From NCBI RefSeq assembly GCF_001420915.1, contig NZ_CP013021.1, positions 382,001 through 446,000 of the forward strand: a stretch of DNA of 64,000 nucleotides, in the 5' to 3' direction. A program made the translations under genes and the position numbers. The notes under the pieces are model-generated. The model made no database searches, had not been told where the DNA came from, and saw only the letters and a list, made by a program, of their open reading frames with translations. Of this stretch, positions 17,641 through 26,500 are shown one piece after another. This DNA is from Agarivorans gilvus. Its GTDB lineage: Bacteria; Pseudomonadota; Gammaproteobacteria; Enterobacterales; Celerinatantimonadaceae. Each line of letters starts with the position of its first letter. Positions within the stretch are counted from its first letter, which is position 1.

Positions 17641-17899
17641 TTTTGCCGTATTCTGTGTGAGTAACGGGATAAAAGCTTTCGCCGTAGGCAACGTCATTAA
17701 GCTTCAACGAGCAAGGTTTAGCTAAGCAAAAAGAATGTTCGCTCTGCATCTTCTTAGATCCTGCGTTGCGCATTCACAAGGGCGTTGAAGTAAACACTAC
17801 GCTAAACAGACTTCAACTTAATCCCTTGCTCATTTGCGCTACTCGGCGAAGATGATGGGATTTAAAAGCGCAGTCTTGATATTCGAAAGAATGAAGCAT
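17641..17899. repeat. Tandem repeat unit 3 (259 bp)
   Basis: Third, slightly more diverged copy, with the loop shortened by one base. Inner hairpin arms at 17784-17791/17810-17817 are conserved, as is the CATCTTC arm at 17747-17753. The array ends in TTTTGCC at 17900. Confidence 0.9.
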
Positions 17900-18096
17900 T
17901 TTTGCCCCATTCCTTGCCACAGCCCCTAGCAATAGCAACCCTATGTATCCTTAATTTTTTTGTGGATATGGCACTGTGCTTATATACAGTTTTCTTGCGC
18001 TTCCTACTTTTATGCTGATGTTTTTGTTACTTTTCGAGCTAGGTGGCTGATATAGCGTAGGAATAGTGATAAGGTGGGCTTTGTCAAATGCATAAA

Positions 18097-18138
18097 AAGA
18101 GGAAAAATTCCTTGTTTAAACAAGGAATTTTTCCTCTT
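18097..18138. repeat. Perfect 42 bp palindrome
   Basis: Twenty-one base pairs without a mismatch, centred on TTTAAA (18115-18120), with arms beginning AAGAGGAAAAATTCC. A TTCCTCTTAA fragment of the right arm is repeated at about 18153. It could form a cruciform in DNA or a long RNA hairpin; there is no T-run to support simple termination. Confidence 0.85.
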
Positions 18139-18294
18139 AATAACCTGTTAGTTTCCTCTTAAACGTGTATTGGGAATGGTATTAATAATGTGTTTTATAT
18201 CATGCAGTTGCTCGAATCTTATTAAGGTTTGCAAATTACCAATTGAATCACAGTTAGAGATTGTTTAAATACAGCCAAAAAGATTTGGAAGAAA

Positions 18295-18849
18295 ATGAAC
18301 AAAAAAATAGTACAAACTGGTTTGGAACGTGAAATTTATAGATCAGCAAAAGAGTATCATGATTCAACAAAAGTAATGGATAAGATGAAACACACTCTTC
18401 CTTACATAACTAATCTTGGTTTTGCTATAGAACTATATATTAAGTGTATGAACGTCACTACTGAAACATTACCAAATAATCCTGCGAGTAAAAATTTGGT
18501 GTCGAGTGTTTCTATTCCGGCTGGAGGCGGGGTTGTAATCGATAGAATTGGGAATATGAAGATTCACACTCGTTTAAAGAAAGATACACATTCGTTAATC
18601 AAAATGTTTCAAAAGCATGAGGAACCATTGAAATTAAATGCTATTAATGAGTATAGAGAGTGTTTTAAATCTGATCTAATTGTTGATTTAGAGACTGTTG
18701 GTTCGCCTTTTTCTTATTGGCGATATCATTTTGAAAACGAACATTCTCATACTGGATTTGCATTATTAGAAAAGTTAGCTGATTTCTTTGAGATGTTTGC
18801 CAATAAGCAAAATATGAAAATCACCCTTGTGCCAGTGGAAGCGGAGTAA
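18295..18849 (+). CDS. Hypothetical protein, HEPN-like
   Basis: 184 residues, not firmly recognised. The pattern LGFAIELYIKCM followed by THSLIKMFQKH and then SYWRYHFENEH resembles HEPN helical-bundle proteins, including a possible R-x6-H motif (RYHFENEH), but this is a weak pattern match. Base composition is clearly more AT-rich than the nif genes. An attC-like element starts two bases after its stop codon, suggesting it is or was an integron gene cassette. If HEPN, an RNase or nucleotide-binding role in defence is possible. Confidence 0.5.
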   Translation: MNKKIVQTGLEREIYRSAKEYHDSTKVMDKMKHTLPYITNLGFAIELYIKCMNVTTETLPNNPASKNLVSSVSIPAGGGVVIDRIGNMKIHTRLKKDTHSLIKMFQKHEEPLKLNAINEYRECFKSDLIVDLETVGSPFSYWRYHFENEHSHTGFALLEKLADFFEMFANKQNMKITLVPVEAE

Positions 18850-18850
18850 A

Positions 18851-18926
18851 CTAACAAGCAAAACCAGCAGCGCGCACTACGTGCGCTGGACCTCGTTTCA
18901 CTCGGCCGCTGTTTTGAGCGTTAAAC
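18851..18926 (+). other. attC-like integron recombination site
   Basis: Begins CTAACAAGC and ends GCGTTAAAC, matching inverse core and core sites. The arms pair as TAAC..GC..AAAAC-C-AGC with GCTGTTTTGAGCGTTA, leaving one extrahelical C, as in real attC sites. The centre holds GCGCAC-TAC-GTGCGC. No integrase gene is in the window. Confidence 0.55.
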
Positions 18927-18979
18927 GGTGACCTTCCTACAGAGGCCTTTCACCTCATTAGTTCACCTGTTTTGTCTCT

Positions 18980-18998
18980 GAGGTGAGTCTATCACCTC
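18980..18998. repeat. Short hairpin with repeated TCACCT/AGGTGA words
   Basis: GAGGTGA-GTCTA-TCACCTC, a 7 bp perfect stem, in a 90 bp stretch where TCACCT or AGGTG occurs several times in both orientations. Confidence 0.4.
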
Positions 18999-19071
18999 TA
19001 ATCAGGTGGCCGTCACTACACTGCAATTAAGTTTTCTACCATATAGCCAGAGTTAGTATGAGAAATCTGAA

Positions 19072-19344
19072 ATGGAATATTTAATATTAACCACACTGGC
19101 AATTATAGTTCTTATTCCCTTAGTCATTCCTTGGGGGAAAGTGCTAAATGTATATTGCATTACGGTTTGGTTTTCATTGTGGGTTTTATTCTACGTGCAA
19201 ACGGAGCGTGAGAATCTCCCATCATATGACGCGGGCATCATAAGTGACGACGTAGTTTTAGGTGTGTTCATACTGGCGTTTATTTTGGTCGTTGTATTAA
19301 GAATTCTGGTTAAATTAATTTTTCAATATTTAAATGAGCAATAA
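19072..19344 (+). CDS. Small membrane protein of unknown function
   Basis: 90 residues, of which most are hydrophobic: about three transmembrane helices (residues 3-20, 26-42 and 62-84) with a short polar loop TERENLPSYDAGIISDD. No recognised family. AT-rich like the preceding HEPN-like gene and followed by a second sequence resembling the left half of the attC-like site, so it may be another gene cassette. Confidence 0.55.
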   Translation: MEYLILTTLAIIVLIPLVIPWGKVLNVYCITVWFSLWVLFYVQTERENLPSYDAGIISDDVVLGVFILAFILVVVLRILVKLIFQYLNEQ

Positions 19345-19352
19345 AACATAGC

Positions 19353-19388
19353 AAAGCGCAGCAGCTCGCGCACTTCGTGCACTGGACA
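19353..19388 (+). other. Partial attC-like sequence
   Basis: Shares GCAGC, CGCGCACT, CGTGC and CTGGAC in the same order with the attC-like site at 18851. A clear right half is missing, although GTGCGTTAGC occurs at 19441-19450. Probably a degenerate cassette end. Confidence 0.35.
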
Positions 19389-19620
19389 GTGTGTAAGTCG
19401 TGGCTTTGGGGTTTGTGGCAAAGTTAGTGATTTAGGTGGTGTGCGTTAGCATTGTAAAGCTCACTACTTACGCAGGCTTTATCTCTATAAATCTCCAGTC
19501 CATATTTGTCTTCGCGTAATAACTTGATCTTGACTCATGCTCACTCGCCAAAACCAATAAACTACCACTACACTAGTAAATCCAAAACCAGCACGCTTTA
19601 GTTAAGGAGTAGAAACAAGC

Positions 19621-20034
19621 ATGAGTGAACAGCATCAAGGCAGTTGTTTGTGTGGTCAGGTTCATTATTCAGTGAGTGGTGAATTTGACAGCTTTTACCT
19701 GTGTTATTGCCGTCATTGTCAAAAGGACAGTGGTTCGGCACATGCGGCCAATTTGTTTTCTAGTCAGGCTAAGTTAACTTGGCTTAGTGGGGAAGCTTTA
19801 GTTCGCACTTATCAGTTGCCTAACAGTCGCCATGTAAAAAGCTTTTGTCAGCATTGTGGTTCGGCTTTACCGGCTCAACTGGAGGGGTTACTGCAAGTCC
19901 CCGCGGGGAGTCTCGATAGTGAGTTAATACTAAGGCCGAGAGCTAAAATCTTTATGGCTAGTGCGGCTAAGTGGCGTAAAGAGTTAAAGGAAGTGCCGAG
20001 TTATCAGCAACTTCCCGATGATTTAGATACTTAA
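19621..20034 (+). CDS. GFA (glutathione-dependent formaldehyde-activating) family protein
   Basis: 137-residue cytoplasmic zinc protein. The GFA/CENP-V domain is seen in GSCLCGQVHYSVSG (first zinc cysteines), FYLCYCRHCQKDSG (CxC and CxxC) and KSFCQHCGSALP (CxxCG). Family members are annotated as S-hydroxymethylglutathione-forming enzymes, but most have no tested activity. It is monocistronic with a clear AAGGAG ribosome site and convergent with the acylase gene, sharing a terminator. Confidence 0.8.
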   Translation: MSEQHQGSCLCGQVHYSVSGEFDSFYLCYCRHCQKDSGSAHAANLFSSQAKLTWLSGEALVRTYQLPNSRHVKSFCQHCGSALPAQLEGLLQVPAGSLDSELILRPRAKIFMASAAKWRKELKEVPSYQQLPDDLDT

Positions 20035-20050
20035 TATCGCTTTGTATGTC

Positions 20051-20078
20051 GATGCTAGCTAGCCAACTAGCTAGCATC
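20051..20078. terminator. Bidirectional terminator hairpin
   Basis: Perfect 12 bp stem GATGCTAGCTAG / CTAGCTAGCATC with loop CCAA, between two convergent genes. T-runs are weak on both sides. Confidence 0.65.
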
Positions 20079-20096
20079 AGTTGTTACTGTTAAAGC

Positions 20097-21173
20097 TTAT
20101 TGGTAGGCTTTCCAAGTCAGTTCTGTTGCGCCATTGTCTACTTGTTGTTGAATGTTGGCTGTCATGGCTTGGCTAAACCCTTTGGTATCTTCAATGTTAA
20201 AGCTCATATCGGCACGGGTCATTTCGCTTCTAAACCAAATGTCACCATTATCCAAGTTAAGCTGTACGGTAAAGAAAGTAGGGTAGTCTTCACCTGTTGC
20301 TGGGTCTTGAATTTCAAAAGGTACTGTGCCGGCTACATCCATCGCACTGCGTTGGCGAGCGACTGTTTGTTGGTAGTTCAAGCCTTCGGTATTTAATTGC
20401 TCTGATACCGCTAACAAACGTACATTACGTTGTTTGCCGCCAATTCCCCAAGGCAGTGACGCCGCAACCTTTGGATCTTTAATATCAAACTGGCTTACAA
20501 ATTCGCGTTGTTTATTTTGAAAGGGGTCGTTGGTTTTTACGCGTAAATCAGAGTCTGCATCACCTAGTTCATACTGAGGAACGCCACCTTCGCCCAATTG
20601 AATCAACATGATATTACCGTCTTTGTCTACGATGGAATAATGCAGGCCAGCGGCGTGCTCTAAACCATTAGGCGCATCGGCCCAAGCAAATTGGAACGCT
20701 TTATTGTCTAGCGCGGCTTTTACTTCGGCTACTGTGGCGTAGTTTTCAGCAATAAAGGTGGCTACATCGGCGATGTTCACAGCGGGTGCGCCATTATCTT
20801 TATGCTGGGCTAAAAAGGGTTCGCTATCAGATTGTGACAAGGCGGCTACGTTAAGGCCTTGGTCATTAACTGTGTGACCAGATAGACCGTTAAATGCGCC
20901 GTGCTCTTCAAAAGAAACAGTGTGGTATTTGGTTTGCCATTGTTGGTAAGCATTTTTATAGCTGCTGACTTCGCCCCGCATGGTGCGTTGGCTAGCAACT
21001 GGGAATACAGACACGTGTCCGTCAAAAGGGGCAGCGCTATACCAGTCGGCGGTGCGTATTACTAAAGTACCATGTTGGGTATCGGTGACTAAACGTGAAC
21101 AGGCATGAGCGGTTTCGCTAATACTGAATATGGCGGTCGCTGCGATTAAAGCGCTAATAAGTGATTTTTTCAT
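20097..21173 (-). CDS. Choloylglycine hydrolase/penicillin V acylase-like amidase
   Basis: 358 residues with a signal peptide ending AHA just before C25. Cleavage would expose C25 (CSRLVTDTQHGTLVIRTADWY) as the N-terminal nucleophile of an Ntn hydrolase, the hallmark of this linear-amide hydrolase family; R and D residues following it fit the active site. The likely location is the periplasm. Substrates in the family include bile-salt amides, penicillin V and acyl-homoserine lactones; the Gram-negative group often degrades quorum signals, but that is not shown here. Divergent from a LysR regulator. Confidence 0.8.
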   Translation of the reverse strand: MKKSLISALIAATAIFSISETAHACSRLVTDTQHGTLVIRTADWYSAAPFDGHVSVFPVASQRTMRGEVSSYKNAYQQWQTKYHTVSFEEHGAFNGLSGHTVNDQGLNVAALSQSDSEPFLAQHKDNGAPAVNIADVATFIAENYATVAEVKAALDNKAFQFAWADAPNGLEHAAGLHYSIVDKDGNIMLIQLGEGGVPQYELGDADSDLRVKTNDPFQNKQREFVSQFDIKDPKVAASLPWGIGGKQRNVRLLAVSEQLNTEGLNYQQTVARQRSAMDVAGTVPFEIQDPATGEDYPTFFTVQLNLDNGDIWFRSEMTRADMSFNIEDTKGFSQAMTANIQQQVDNGATELTWKAYQ

Positions 21174-21260
21174 TTGAGCCTCCTCGGCAATAAATATTAA
21201 TTTGTGATGTTTCGATGAGGCTATGCTAAGTAATCTAGAAAATAAGTTACTATGATTACT

Positions 21261-21277
21261 TCAAACCTAAAGTTTGA
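21261..21277. promoter_or_regulatory. Inverted repeat, candidate LysR operator
   Basis: TCAAAC-CTAAA-GTTTGA: perfect 6 bp arms in the divergent region between the amidase and LysR genes. It overlaps the TTG start assigned to the regulator, which would fit autorepression. Confidence 0.5.
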
Positions 21278-22182
21278 GGTTAGACATAATCATTACTACA
21301 GAGCGTCTTAGATATTTGGTGACGGTGGCAGAACAAGGCAGCTTTTCATCAGCGGCACGCTTGCTTGGTGTTAGCAATAGCGCGGTGAATAAAACCATTC
21401 AAAGCTTAGAAGAAGACTTAGAATTGAGTTTGTTTGTGCGTCAACACGGAAAACGGCCCACACTAACGGATGCTGGTAAGGCGATGTATTTTCAAGGCTT
21501 AGATATATTGCCTAAGCTAATTAGAATGGAGCAACACGCACTTACCTTAAGCCAAGGAATAGAATCCAGCTTAAATATTGTGGTGCATCCCTATACCCTT
21601 TATCCGCAATATAGCCAGCTGTTTCGCCAGCTTACTGAGCGCTTTCCAGATGTAGAGTTAAATTTCATTGATGGTGAATCTTTAAGTAGTTATGAAGACG
21701 ACTTTAATATTCTTATCGGGCCTACTAAGCACCATTTACCACGGGGTATTGAGTTTGCCACGATTGATGAATTGGAATGGCGCATGGTGTGTGCGGCCAC
21801 TCATCCATTAGCGGCGAAATCAGGCTGGCTTGAGTTAGAAGATTTAGAACAACATCCCCAGCTTCTACTTACTGAAGGTTTTAATACTAGTGCTGAATAT
21901 CGCGAGGCGATGCGCTATTCACCACAACTGATTAATGTTGACCGCTTTTATCAATTCCGCGAGTTGTTATTGGAAGGTGTCGGTTTCGCCTTATATCCGG
22001 CTCAACTAGCTAAACCGCTGTGCCAAGCCGGCGCGTTGGTGGATTTAGCTTTTGATTTTGGCCCCATAGGTAACCGCTGGCCCATAGAAATGCTGTGGCG
22101 TAAACAGTTAGGCAAAGCTGGAGAGTGGCTGGTAGAGCAACTCTTATCAATGCCTGCAGCTCGCAGCAGTGAGCTGACTTAA
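21274..22182 (+). CDS. LysR family transcriptional regulator
   Basis: About 302 residues: N-terminal winged HTH (RLRYLVTVAEQGSFSSAARLLGVSNSAVNKTIQSLEEDL) and a periplasmic-binding-like effector domain. No ATG or GTG precedes the HTH in frame; TTG at 21274 is the best start, though a non-canonical ATT a few codons later is possible. Likely controls the divergent amidase gene. Effector unknown. Confidence 0.82.
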   Translation: MRLDIIITTERLRYLVTVAEQGSFSSAARLLGVSNSAVNKTIQSLEEDLELSLFVRQHGKRPTLTDAGKAMYFQGLDILPKLIRMEQHALTLSQGIESSLNIVVHPYTLYPQYSQLFRQLTERFPDVELNFIDGESLSSYEDDFNILIGPTKHHLPRGIEFATIDELEWRMVCAATHPLAAKSGWLELEDLEQHPQLLLTEGFNTSAEYREAMRYSPQLINVDRFYQFRELLLEGVGFALYPAQLAKPLCQAGALVDLAFDFGPIGNRWPIEMLWRKQLGKAGEWLVEQLLSMPAARSSELT

Positions 22183-22275
22183 TTCGTTAAGTGGTGTCAT
22201 ATTTTAGCCGAAGTGATGTACAGTTAAGCCTCGTTTGACGCATGTTCGTTAACTCATCTTATAAAAGAGCTAAAT

Positions 22276-23175
22276 ATGGATGTTAAAAGTAGCCTAGCGG
22301 CCTTGTTGGTGGTGTTTATTTGGGGTCTGAACTTTTCGGTGATTAAGTTTGGCCTTGAAGAGCTTCCGCCGATCATGTTTTCTGGTTTGCGGTTTTTAAT
22401 TGTGGCAGTTCCTGCGGTGTTTTTTGTTCCTTTTCCTCGTACCTCGGTTTGGAATGTACTTGGGGTGGGGGTATTCCTTGGGGTGCTTAAATTTAGTTTT
22501 TTGTTTGTGGCCATGCGTCAAGATATTTCGGCCGGTTTAGCGTCCTTACTACTACAAGCCCAGGTGGTATTTACCATATTACTTAGCCTGTTATTTTTTA
22601 GAGAGAAACTCACTGCTAGGCAGCTTGTGGGTGCTGTTATCGCGCTTGCTGGCTTTAGCTTTTTCTTCCAAGATACCGGCGGTAACGCCACGAGTTTAGG
22701 TCTGTTATTGGTACTTAGCGCGGCCCTGTTCTGGGCTATTTCCAACTTGATCATGAAAAGGGTAGCCAATAGTAACTTGCTGCACTTTATGGTGTGGGCC
22801 AGCTTAGTGCCGCCGCTGCCACTGTTTTTAGTGTCTTACTTTTTTGAAACTAAGCAGCCGCTGGCGCTGTTAATGGCTACCACGGCGCAGTCTTGGGGCG
22901 CACTGGTGTATGTGAGTTATATCTCTACCTTGCTAGCCTTTTCGCTGTGGGCGTGGTTATTACGTCATCATCAAACGGCGGTGGTAACGCCTTTTGCCTT
23001 GTTAATCCCCATTGTAGGCATGCTTGGTTCAAGTATTTTGTTGGGTGAACGCCTGACTCAGTTTGAAGTGTTTGGCGGCATGTTGGTATTGCTGGGATTA
23101 GCAGTATTGCTCCTGACTCCCGCCGTTATTGTAAAGCTAAGCCGTCGCATCGCGCATAGTAGAGCCGAGTTGTAG
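22276..23175 (+). CDS. EamA/DMT-family transporter
   Basis: 299 residues with ten predicted transmembrane helices in two EamA repeats; the N-terminal signature AALLVVFIWGLNFSVIKFGLEELPP and the second-repeat LVLSAALFWAISNLIMKR are typical of drug/metabolite exporters of the YdcZ/RhaT-like superfamily (amino-acid or metabolite efflux). Inner membrane. Substrate cannot be predicted. It follows the LysR gene on the same strand with a 93 bp gap. Confidence 0.8.
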   Translation: MDVKSSLAALLVVFIWGLNFSVIKFGLEELPPIMFSGLRFLIVAVPAVFFVPFPRTSVWNVLGVGVFLGVLKFSFLFVAMRQDISAGLASLLLQAQVVFTILLSLLFFREKLTARQLVGAVIALAGFSFFFQDTGGNATSLGLLLVLSAALFWAISNLIMKRVANSNLLHFMVWASLVPPLPLFLVSYFFETKQPLALLMATTAQSWGALVYVSYISTLLAFSLWAWLLRHHQTAVVTPFALLIPIVGMLGSSILLGERLTQFEVFGGMLVLLGLAVLLLTPAVIVKLSRRIAHSRAEL

Positions 23176-23549
23176 GCTGGACTTCAATAAGTTCACTGCT
23201 GTGCTAGCTTGCTAGTGGTCTAATTACAGCTTGAAAAACAAACTTAATATAAGGGCTTATGGCAATATTAGCCCTAATAGTTTGCTCCCATATTTCACCT
23301 AAACAATGTGCCAAGAACGTTTTTTGAGAGTCTGTGTTTCATAGACTAGTCTTATGCTAACTTAGATATAAGTAACTGATAATAAAGAATATTTAAATAA
23401 TATCGCTGACAAATTAAGCCGCTGCTTATGAATCTGAAATCACATCTTAATGTGACCACCTTGGTGCTTTGAAAACATTAACTTGAAGCCGATACCCATA
23501 TGCACGTAAATTAGCGCCATGTAAGCGCTTTCACGTTGAGGTAATCAGT
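23176..23549. promoter_or_regulatory. Upstream region of the large phosphorylase gene
   Basis: Holds a perfect-arm inverted repeat TCACAT-CTTA-ATGTGA (23440-23455) and a LacI-type box TAAGCGCTTTCA (23522-23533) just before the ribosome site GAGGT. The second box shares its AAGCGCTT core with the palindrome before the GH30 gene. No gene seen in this stretch. Confidence 0.5.
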
Positions 23550-26500
23550 ATGCATTTTGATAATTTTTCAGAACAAAAAGTAGTAGGACAGTTTGTTGAT
23601 TTGGCAGGCGAGCGATACTACAAAATCGCTAACGTTGACCAAATGGCACCGTTTTTTATTAGTGTTGTTTCAGCCAGTGATCATTGGTTGTTTATTTCTT
23701 CTACGGGCAGCTTATCTGCTGGTCGGATCCGCCCAGAGAACGCACTGTTCCCTTATAAATCGGTGGATTATATTCACGAGAGTGCCGAAAACACCGGTTC
23801 TAAAACCCTAGTAAGAGTAAATGGCGCACTGTGGGAACCGTTTAACCGTTATCACGATGGTTTGTATCAACTAGAGCGTAACCTATATAAAAACACCACT
23901 GGTGATAAGTTGCTGTTTGAAGAACTTAACCACAGCTTGGGGGTTAAATTTCAATACAGCTGGCAAACCAGCGAACAATACGGTTTTGTTCGTCAGGCAG
24001 AAATAAGCAACATTGGTGAGCAAGACTGCGACATCGAGATAGTAGACGGTATTCAAAACATTCAGCCTTCTGGCGCTCCGTTGTCGACCATGCAAAGCGC
24101 TAGTTCATTGGTTGATGCTTATAAATGGAATGAACGTTTAGAGCAGGGCCCATTGGTACTGTATACCATGTATGCCAAGCTATCTGACCGTGCCGAACCG
24201 CTAGAATCCTTATTAGCCAGTTCTGTGTTCAGCTTAGATAGCGACGACAGTCAAATCTTGTTAAGCAGCAAACAACTTAATGCCTTCCGCCGTGGTCAGC
24301 CTCTAAACGATGAACATTTAATTCGCGGCGAGCGCGGCAGCTACTTGCTAGCTAAAAGCTTCCGTTTGCCTGTACAGCAGCAGCGTGAGTGGTTGATTGT
24401 TGCCGATATTGATAAAAACCATCGTGCCGTTAGTCAACTACAAGCCGAACTAGCCTCAGTCGAAAGTTTAACTGATGCCGTTAAATCTAGCGTTGCAGCT
24501 AACCAGCAAGAACTGGCCAATTTGATGTCGGGTGCCGATGCTTGGCAGCTTAGTGCCGAAGAGAATACCAGCGTTCATCACTATGCGAACGTTTTGTTCA
24601 ACAGCATGCGCGGCGGGGTATTCGAAAATGGCTACATCTTAGATAAAACAGACGTAATTAATACCTTAAAGCAAACTAACCGCGAGGTGACTGAGCGTTA
24701 CCTTGAAGCGTTAAATAGTTTGCCTGAGCAATTCTCTCACCAAGCCTTAATGGCCTTAGCTAAGCAAAGTAACGATGCCCAGCTATTACGCCTATGTGAT
24801 GAATACATCCCACTTACTTTTGGCCGCCGCCATGGTGACCCAAGCCGCCCTTGGAACCATTTTGAAATTAAACTCAAAGATGACGCTGGCCAACGTTTGT
24901 TGTCTTATCAAGGCAACTGGCGCGACATTTTCCAAAACTGGGAAGCACTAGCGCTAAGTTACCCAGGGTATATCAGTTCTTTCTTAGCCAAGTTTGTGAA
25001 TGCGTCTACCGCAGATGGCTACAACCCTTATCGTATTACTAAGCAGGGTATTGACTGGGAAAAACCAGAAAGTGACGACCCATGGAGTAACATTGGTTAT
25101 TGGGGCGACCACCAAATTATTTACTTGCTTAAGTTCTTAGAACAGTTTGATAAGTATCAACATGATCAACTACTAAATCTTCTTATTAGTGAACAATTTA
25201 GCTACGCCAACGTACCGTATCGTTTGAGTGACGTGGATCAATTGTTAGCTAACCCTAAAGACACGGTAAGTTTTGATGAAGAGCTAGATGCCGTTATTCA
25301 ACAACGGGTAGCGACTATGGGCAGCGACGGACGTTTGCTATTAGATGCTCAAGGTCAGGTTTATCAGGTTAACCTGATGGAGAAAATATTGGTGCCATTG
25401 CTTACTAAACTTAGCAATTTAGTGATTGATGGCGGTATTTGGCTAAATACTCAGCGTCCAGAATGGAATGATGCGAATAACGCCATTGTGGGTAATGGTT
25501 TATCCATGGTGACGCTGTACTACATGCGCCGTTATGTTAGCTTCATGCAACAGTTGTTGGCCGACGCGCCAGAAGAGTTCAGCTTGTCGGCTGAAGTCGC
25601 CCAGTGGCTTGATAGCACCAGTACCATATTGCAACAAGCGCTGAACGCCATTGAACAAAATGCGGTGAACGACCAGCAACGTTATAGCTTCATGCTAGCC
25701 TTACAAAATGCAGCTAACGACTATCGTCAAAAGGTTTATTCGCAACAAGGCTTTAGCGCTAAAGCGAGTGTGCAACAAACAGCATTGAAGCAACTAATGA
25801 CAGTGTCGCTTAGTGTGTTAGATGCCTCTATTGCGAACAATCTACGCCCAGATGGTTTGTACAATGCCTACAACATTCTGAGTTTGACTGAAGACAAGGC
25901 GGAAATCTCGTATCTATATCCGATGTTAGAAGGTCAAGTAGCGATCCTTAGCGCAGGGGTATTAAGCCCTGAGCAAGCCGTGACGCTGACCGAGCAGTTA
26001 TATAACAGTGATATGTATCGTGCGGATCAGCATACTTTCATGTTATATCCTGACCGCGACCTCAATGGCTTTATGCAGAAAAACATCATTAGTGCAGAGC
26101 TGATTGCGGCTACTCCAGCGTTGCAGGCGATGGTGAGCGAGCAAGACCAGCGCATTGTTATGCTAGATGAGCAAGGTAACTATCGTTTCCATGCCGCTTG
26201 CGACAACTCGGCTGGCTTAAGCAAAAAAATCGAACAGCTTAAAGCAGACTACAGCCACCTTACTCCAAGTGATTGGAAGGCGCTGGAGAAAACCTATGAG
26301 CAGGTTTTCAATCATAAGGCCTTTACTGGACGCTCTGGCACCATGTTTGGCTATGAAGGATTGGGCTGTATCTACTGGCACATGGTGTCGAAGCTATTAC
26401 TGGCGGTACAAGAGAACTACCTTAAAGCCCGCGAGCTAGATGCTGCTTCGCCTGCTACTCAACGTTTGGCGCAACTGTATTACCAAGTACGCCAGGGTAT

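Noticed and set aside
17122..17899. CRISPR array interpretation of the three repeats
   Set aside because: Units are ~260 bp and alike throughout; there are no short repeats with unique spacers and no cas genes.
23440..23455. CRP site upstream of the phosphorylase gene
   Set aside because: The half-sites are in the opposite order (TCACA..TGTGA), so it is an inverted repeat but not a CRP site.
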